Shown here piece after piece: positions 61,460 through 64,000 of a DNA stretch of 64,000 nucleotides (position 1 is its first letter; each line of letters opens with the position of its first letter). This DNA comes from SABI01 sp963677695 (GTDB taxonomy: Bacteria; Spirochaetota; Spirochaetia; Sphaerochaetales; Sphaerochaetaceae). The stretch lies in contig CAXXUJ010000001.1 in the NCBI GenBank assembly GCA_963677695.2, positions 1,922,001-1,986,000 of the forward strand. The letters are read 5' to 3'. Under the pieces are notes generated by a model that made no database searches, was not told the DNA's origin, and worked only from the letters and a program-made list of their open reading frames with translations. The position numbers and the translations under genes are program-made.

Positions 61460-63182
61460 CTGAAGACTCCTTCTTATGTTCTCTCTTCTTGAATCGTACA
61501 CTTGGAGTCTCACCGCTCTCTATCTGAAAATGATGGACTTTACCTTTTCCCGTTTTGATCGAGAATGTCTGTACTCCCGTATATTCATTCAGCCCCTTTT
61601 TCAGGGAGATTGTAAGGACCAGCAGTACAGCGGCGAACGGGAGTCCCGTTGTTATGACCGCGGACTGCAGAGCTGTCAGCCCTCCGCTGAGCAGCAGAAC
61701 TGCTGCGACAACGCCTTCAAGAATCGCCCAGAACAGACGCTGGGGGATCGGGGGATCAGGATTTCCTCCTGCCGTTATGATATCAATCACCATGGAACCC
61801 GAGTCGGATGAGGTGACGAAGAAACTTATGACGACCAGGACTCCAAGTGCCGAGAGGACCGGAGTGAAGGGGAAGTGCTCAAGAAGGAGGAAGAGCGAGA
61901 GCGGTACGTTCTCTGTGACTGCCTTTGCCAGTCCGCTGTCCTTGAAGAGTTCAATGTAGAGAGCAGAGTCACCGAAGACTGTGATCCACAGGAAGGTAAC
62001 CAGGGTGGGAATAGCAAGTACGCCCATGAGGAATTCTCTGATAGTCCTCCCTTTCGATACTCGTGCGATGAACATACCGACGAACGGTGACCACGATATC
62101 CACCATGCCCAGTAGAACACCGTCCATCCATTCTGCCATGATGTGTTCTCGTAGGTCTCGTTCCAGGTCGCTATCTCGGCGAAGGATCGGAGGTAGCCCC
62201 CGATATTCTCGAGAAAACCGTTCGCGATGAAGAGTGTCGGTCCTGCTATGAACACGAATAGAAGCAGTGCTGTGGCCATCCAGATGTTCAGTTCAGAGAG
62301 TTTTCTTATGCCTGCATCAAGGCCTCTTACCACCGATATCGTTGCGATGGAGGTGATCGCGGCGATGAGGATCACCTGAATGACGGCGTTCTGCTCAAGA
62401 CCGATGAGGTGATTCAGTCCCGCATTGACCTGTTGAACTCCGAAACCGAGCGAGGTCGCTACCCCGAACAGTGTTGCTACGGTAGCCAGGATATCGATGA
62501 GGTTTCCCCATGCTCCGTTTGTCTTTTCCCCCAAAATTGGGTAGAAGATAGACCTGATGGAGAGCGGCTGTCCTTTATTGAAACTGAAGAAGGCAAGTGC
62601 CAGTGCGACCAGAGCATAGATCGCCCAGGGGTGAAGCCCCCAGTGTAGGAAGGTGAACTGCATTGCCTGTTTCGCTGTCTCTGCGGCATTGGCTCCGGGA
62701 AGGGGTGGCGACTGGAAGTGGAACATAGGTTCGGCAACCCCATAAAAGAGAAGGCCGATTCCCATTCCTGCAGAGAACAGCATGGCGAACCAGCTGAGAG
62801 TGCTGAATTCGGGTTCCGCATCATCGCCCCCCAGTCTTATATTTCCGTACTGACTGAACATCAGATAAAGAATGAACAGGAGAATGACATTCACAGTGAG
62901 GGTAAAGAACCACCCTGCATTCGTCGAAATCCCATTGAGAAGGGGATTGAATATGTTGCCCAGCATCTCATTGAAAAACACCGAAATGATGACGAATCCT
63001 ATGATCAGCGAGGCTGATGTATAGAACACAATCGGATGTATATCGAGCAGCGGTTTTTTTTCAGATGGTTGTTTTAATGCAGCGATGTAGAGCCTCCTTT
63101 GTGCACACACTCTGATTCCGGAGGACCTCTTTATGATTGGTGAATCATTGAAATGAAGGGGTCTCGATACCGGAAAGGGCAT
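61452..63182 (-). CDS. BCCT-family transporter (betaine/choline/carnitine)
   Basis: Up to 576 residues with 12 transmembrane helices and the BCCT signature WAWWISWSPFVGMFIARVSKGRTIREF. It imports a trimethylammonium compound such as glycine betaine, usually for osmotic protection or as nutrient. The start is unclear. The only upstream ATG (63182) has no ribosome site. A strong AAAGGAGG lies inside the frame, 6 nt before an in-frame ATC at 63086, which is just where family members begin (KQPSEKKPLLDIHPIVFYT). Initiation at ATC, or a lost ATG, is possible. Coupled to the pseudoprotease downstream. Confidence 0.92.
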   Translation of the reverse strand: MPFPVSRPLHFNDSPIIKRSSGIRVCAQRRLYIAALKQPSEKKPLLDIHPIVFYTSASLIIGFVIISVFFNEMLGNIFNPLLNGISTNAGWFFTLTVNVILLFILYLMFSQYGNIRLGGDDAEPEFSTLSWFAMLFSAGMGIGLLFYGVAEPMFHFQSPPLPGANAAETAKQAMQFTFLHWGLHPWAIYALVALALAFFSFNKGQPLSIRSIFYPILGEKTNGAWGNLIDILATVATLFGVATSLGFGVQQVNAGLNHLIGLEQNAVIQVILIAAITSIATISVVRGLDAGIRKLSELNIWMATALLLFVFIAGPTLFIANGFLENIGGYLRSFAEIATWNETYENTSWQNGWTVFYWAWWISWSPFVGMFIARVSKGRTIREFLMGVLAIPTLVTFLWITVFGDSALYIELFKDSGLAKAVTENVPLSLFLLLEHFPFTPVLSALGVLVVISFFVTSSDSGSMVIDIITAGGNPDPPIPQRLFWAILEGVVAAVLLLSGGLTALQSAVITTGLPFAAVLLVLTISLKKGLNEYTGVQTFSIKTGKGKVHHFQIESGETPSVRFKKREHKKESSDV

Positions 63183-63382
63183 TGAAGAGGTGAGAACTCA
63201 CCTGTAAGCCTATGTACTGCCTCTCGGTGTTTTTTACTATAACCGAAAAGGTATCTTTGAATCTAACAGATTTTTCCCTTCTCCACCACCCGATACCATC
63301 ACATCCGTTTTATCTCTGGCGGGAATCACATGAAAAGGACGATTGCTACAGCTCCGTTGAAGGGTTGATGCGTATACCTACG

Positions 63383-63417
63383 AAAAAAGGGCCATGGCGC
63401 ACAACTCACCATGACCC
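63383..63417 (-). terminator. Rho-independent terminator of the flavin oxidoreductase gene
   Basis: On the minus strand GGGTCATGG pairs with CCATGGCCC (nine pairs, one G-T) around an 11-nt loop, followed by TTTTTT. It begins 29 nt after the oxidoreductase stop. Confidence 0.85.
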
Positions 63418-63445
63418 AGGAGTAACATGAAAAAGCTATGTGTTT

Positions 63446-64000
63446 CTATAATTTTCTCGCTACCTGGTACCCTTCTGCTACGGCCTTCCTGATATTGCCT
63501 ACACCGGCACCGTCACCGATCTCATAGACTTCTATTCCGGTTCCAAGGAGGTCATTCGCTATCGTGCTTTTCGCTCTCAATCCGATGGCGAACACGACAT
63601 TGTCGGCTTCAAGAAGAGTCTTGTTTCCTTCTCTGTCGACGATATGTGCTCCCCCATCGGAAACTTCGGTTATCATATTGCCTGTGATGACTTTTACGTT
63701 CGCTTCCTTGTGCAGATCCAGAAGCATCATCTTCACAGCTTTCTGAACAGGAGCTCCGGCAGAAAGAATATCATCAAGACCTTCGACGATCGTTACCTCT
63801 TTGTTATCATACTGAGCGAGTTCATAGGCAAGCTCGCTTCCCGTCAGTCCTCCTCCTACGATGACGACCTTATCTCCCAGTTCTACCGTATGCATGAGAG
63901 CATCATAGCTGCTGACAGCTTTCTTATGGTCATGTCCGGGAATAGGCGGAATAAAATAATCAGAACCGAGAGCGAGTATGCTGACATCAGCTCCAAGGGC
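63446..64000 (-). CDS. FAD/NAD-dependent oxidoreductase (2,4-dienoyl-CoA/enoate reductase type), C-terminal part
   Basis: At least 184 residues, open at the window edge. The frame runs from ADVSILALGSDYFIPPIPG (the FAD-domain ATG-like motif), through the NAD-binding VVIVGGGLTGSELAYELAQ, to the second FAD motif VYEIGDGAGVGNIRKAVAEGYQVARKL at the end. This is the C-terminal half of Old-Yellow-type NADH:flavin oxidoreductases (FadH, enoate or trimethylamine dehydrogenase-like). The N-terminal flavin barrel is outside the window, so the substrate is unknown. Confidence 0.8.
   Translation of the reverse strand, partial: ALGADVSILALGSDYFIPPIPGHDHKKAVSSYDALMHTVELGDKVVIVGGGLTGSELAYELAQYDNKEVTIVEGLDDILSAGAPVQKAVKMMLLDLHKEANVKVITGNMITEVSDGGAHIVDREGNKTLLEADNVVFAIGLRAKSTIANDLLGTGIEVYEIGDGAGVGNIRKAVAEGYQVARKL

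Overview
The window looks like part of a chromosome from a free-living or gut-associated anaerobic bacterium of the Spirochaetota (Spirochaeta/Sphaerochaeta/Treponema-like). This is inferred from spirochaete-style signal peptides and lipoprotein leaders (endings such as VFAQGGSEKG and LFSGGAQED), moderate GC content, many sugar ABC systems without their own ATPase, and a bacteriohemerythrin sensor. No rRNA, tRNA, CRISPR array, phage or IS element was recognised. Genus cannot be fixed from the sequence alone.

Layout. 1-650: 5' part of a DsbD/CcdA-like membrane protein. 1258-9035: a secreted, barrel-like protein followed by a 2257-residue lipoprotein made of a cadherin-like domain, 23 InlB-type B repeats and a seven-unit FG-GAP propeller. 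9246-11506: an oxygen-sensing (hemerythrin) diguanylate cyclase and a tandem DUF1508 protein. 11643-11956: a deletion scar joining the start of a formylglycine-generating-enzyme-like lipoprotein to the tail of a membrane protein. 12042-16252: a redox/cupin cluster (aldo/keto reductase, carboxymuconolactone decarboxylase-like protein, cupin) divergent from an AraC regulator, a cyclophilin-like protein and a flavodoxin. 16259-28633: galactose and alpha-galactoside use: galE, a LacI repressor, galT, galK, an AraC regulator, a sugar ABC transporter, a GH36 alpha-galactosidase and an MFS transporter. 28665-29164: a YefM/YoeB toxin-antitoxin locus with a frameshifted toxin. 29515-42150: a second glycan block with a GH3 glycosidase, an esterase, a YesM/YesN-type two-component system, an LplABC-like transporter with one frameshifted permease, and a GH78 rhamnosidase.

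42171-60597: a carboxylate-degradation region. One minus-strand operon carries an MBL-fold hydrolase and citrate-lyase genes citD-citE-citF-citC. A second carries a DUF1932 dehydrogenase, an RraA-family aldolase, a tripartite tricarboxylate transporter (TctC-TctB-TctA) and an amidohydrolase. Between them lies a PrpR-type sigma-54 activator. Upstream of both operons I find near-identical -24/-12 promoter elements and, about 130-140 bp further upstream, inverted repeats sharing the half-site AATGAATTTCA. This points to one sigma-54 regulon controlled by the local activator. A fused CitX-CitG gene, a second MBL hydrolase and a monomeric NADP isocitrate dehydrogenase follow. The full set suggests uptake, ring or amide opening, oxidation, aldol cleavage and lyase cleavage of an unidentified polycarboxylate; this is the best candidate for an undescribed pathway.

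60779-64000: a BCCT transporter translationally coupled to a trypsin-fold protein that has lost all three catalytic residues, and the C-terminal part of a flavin-dependent oxidoreductase.
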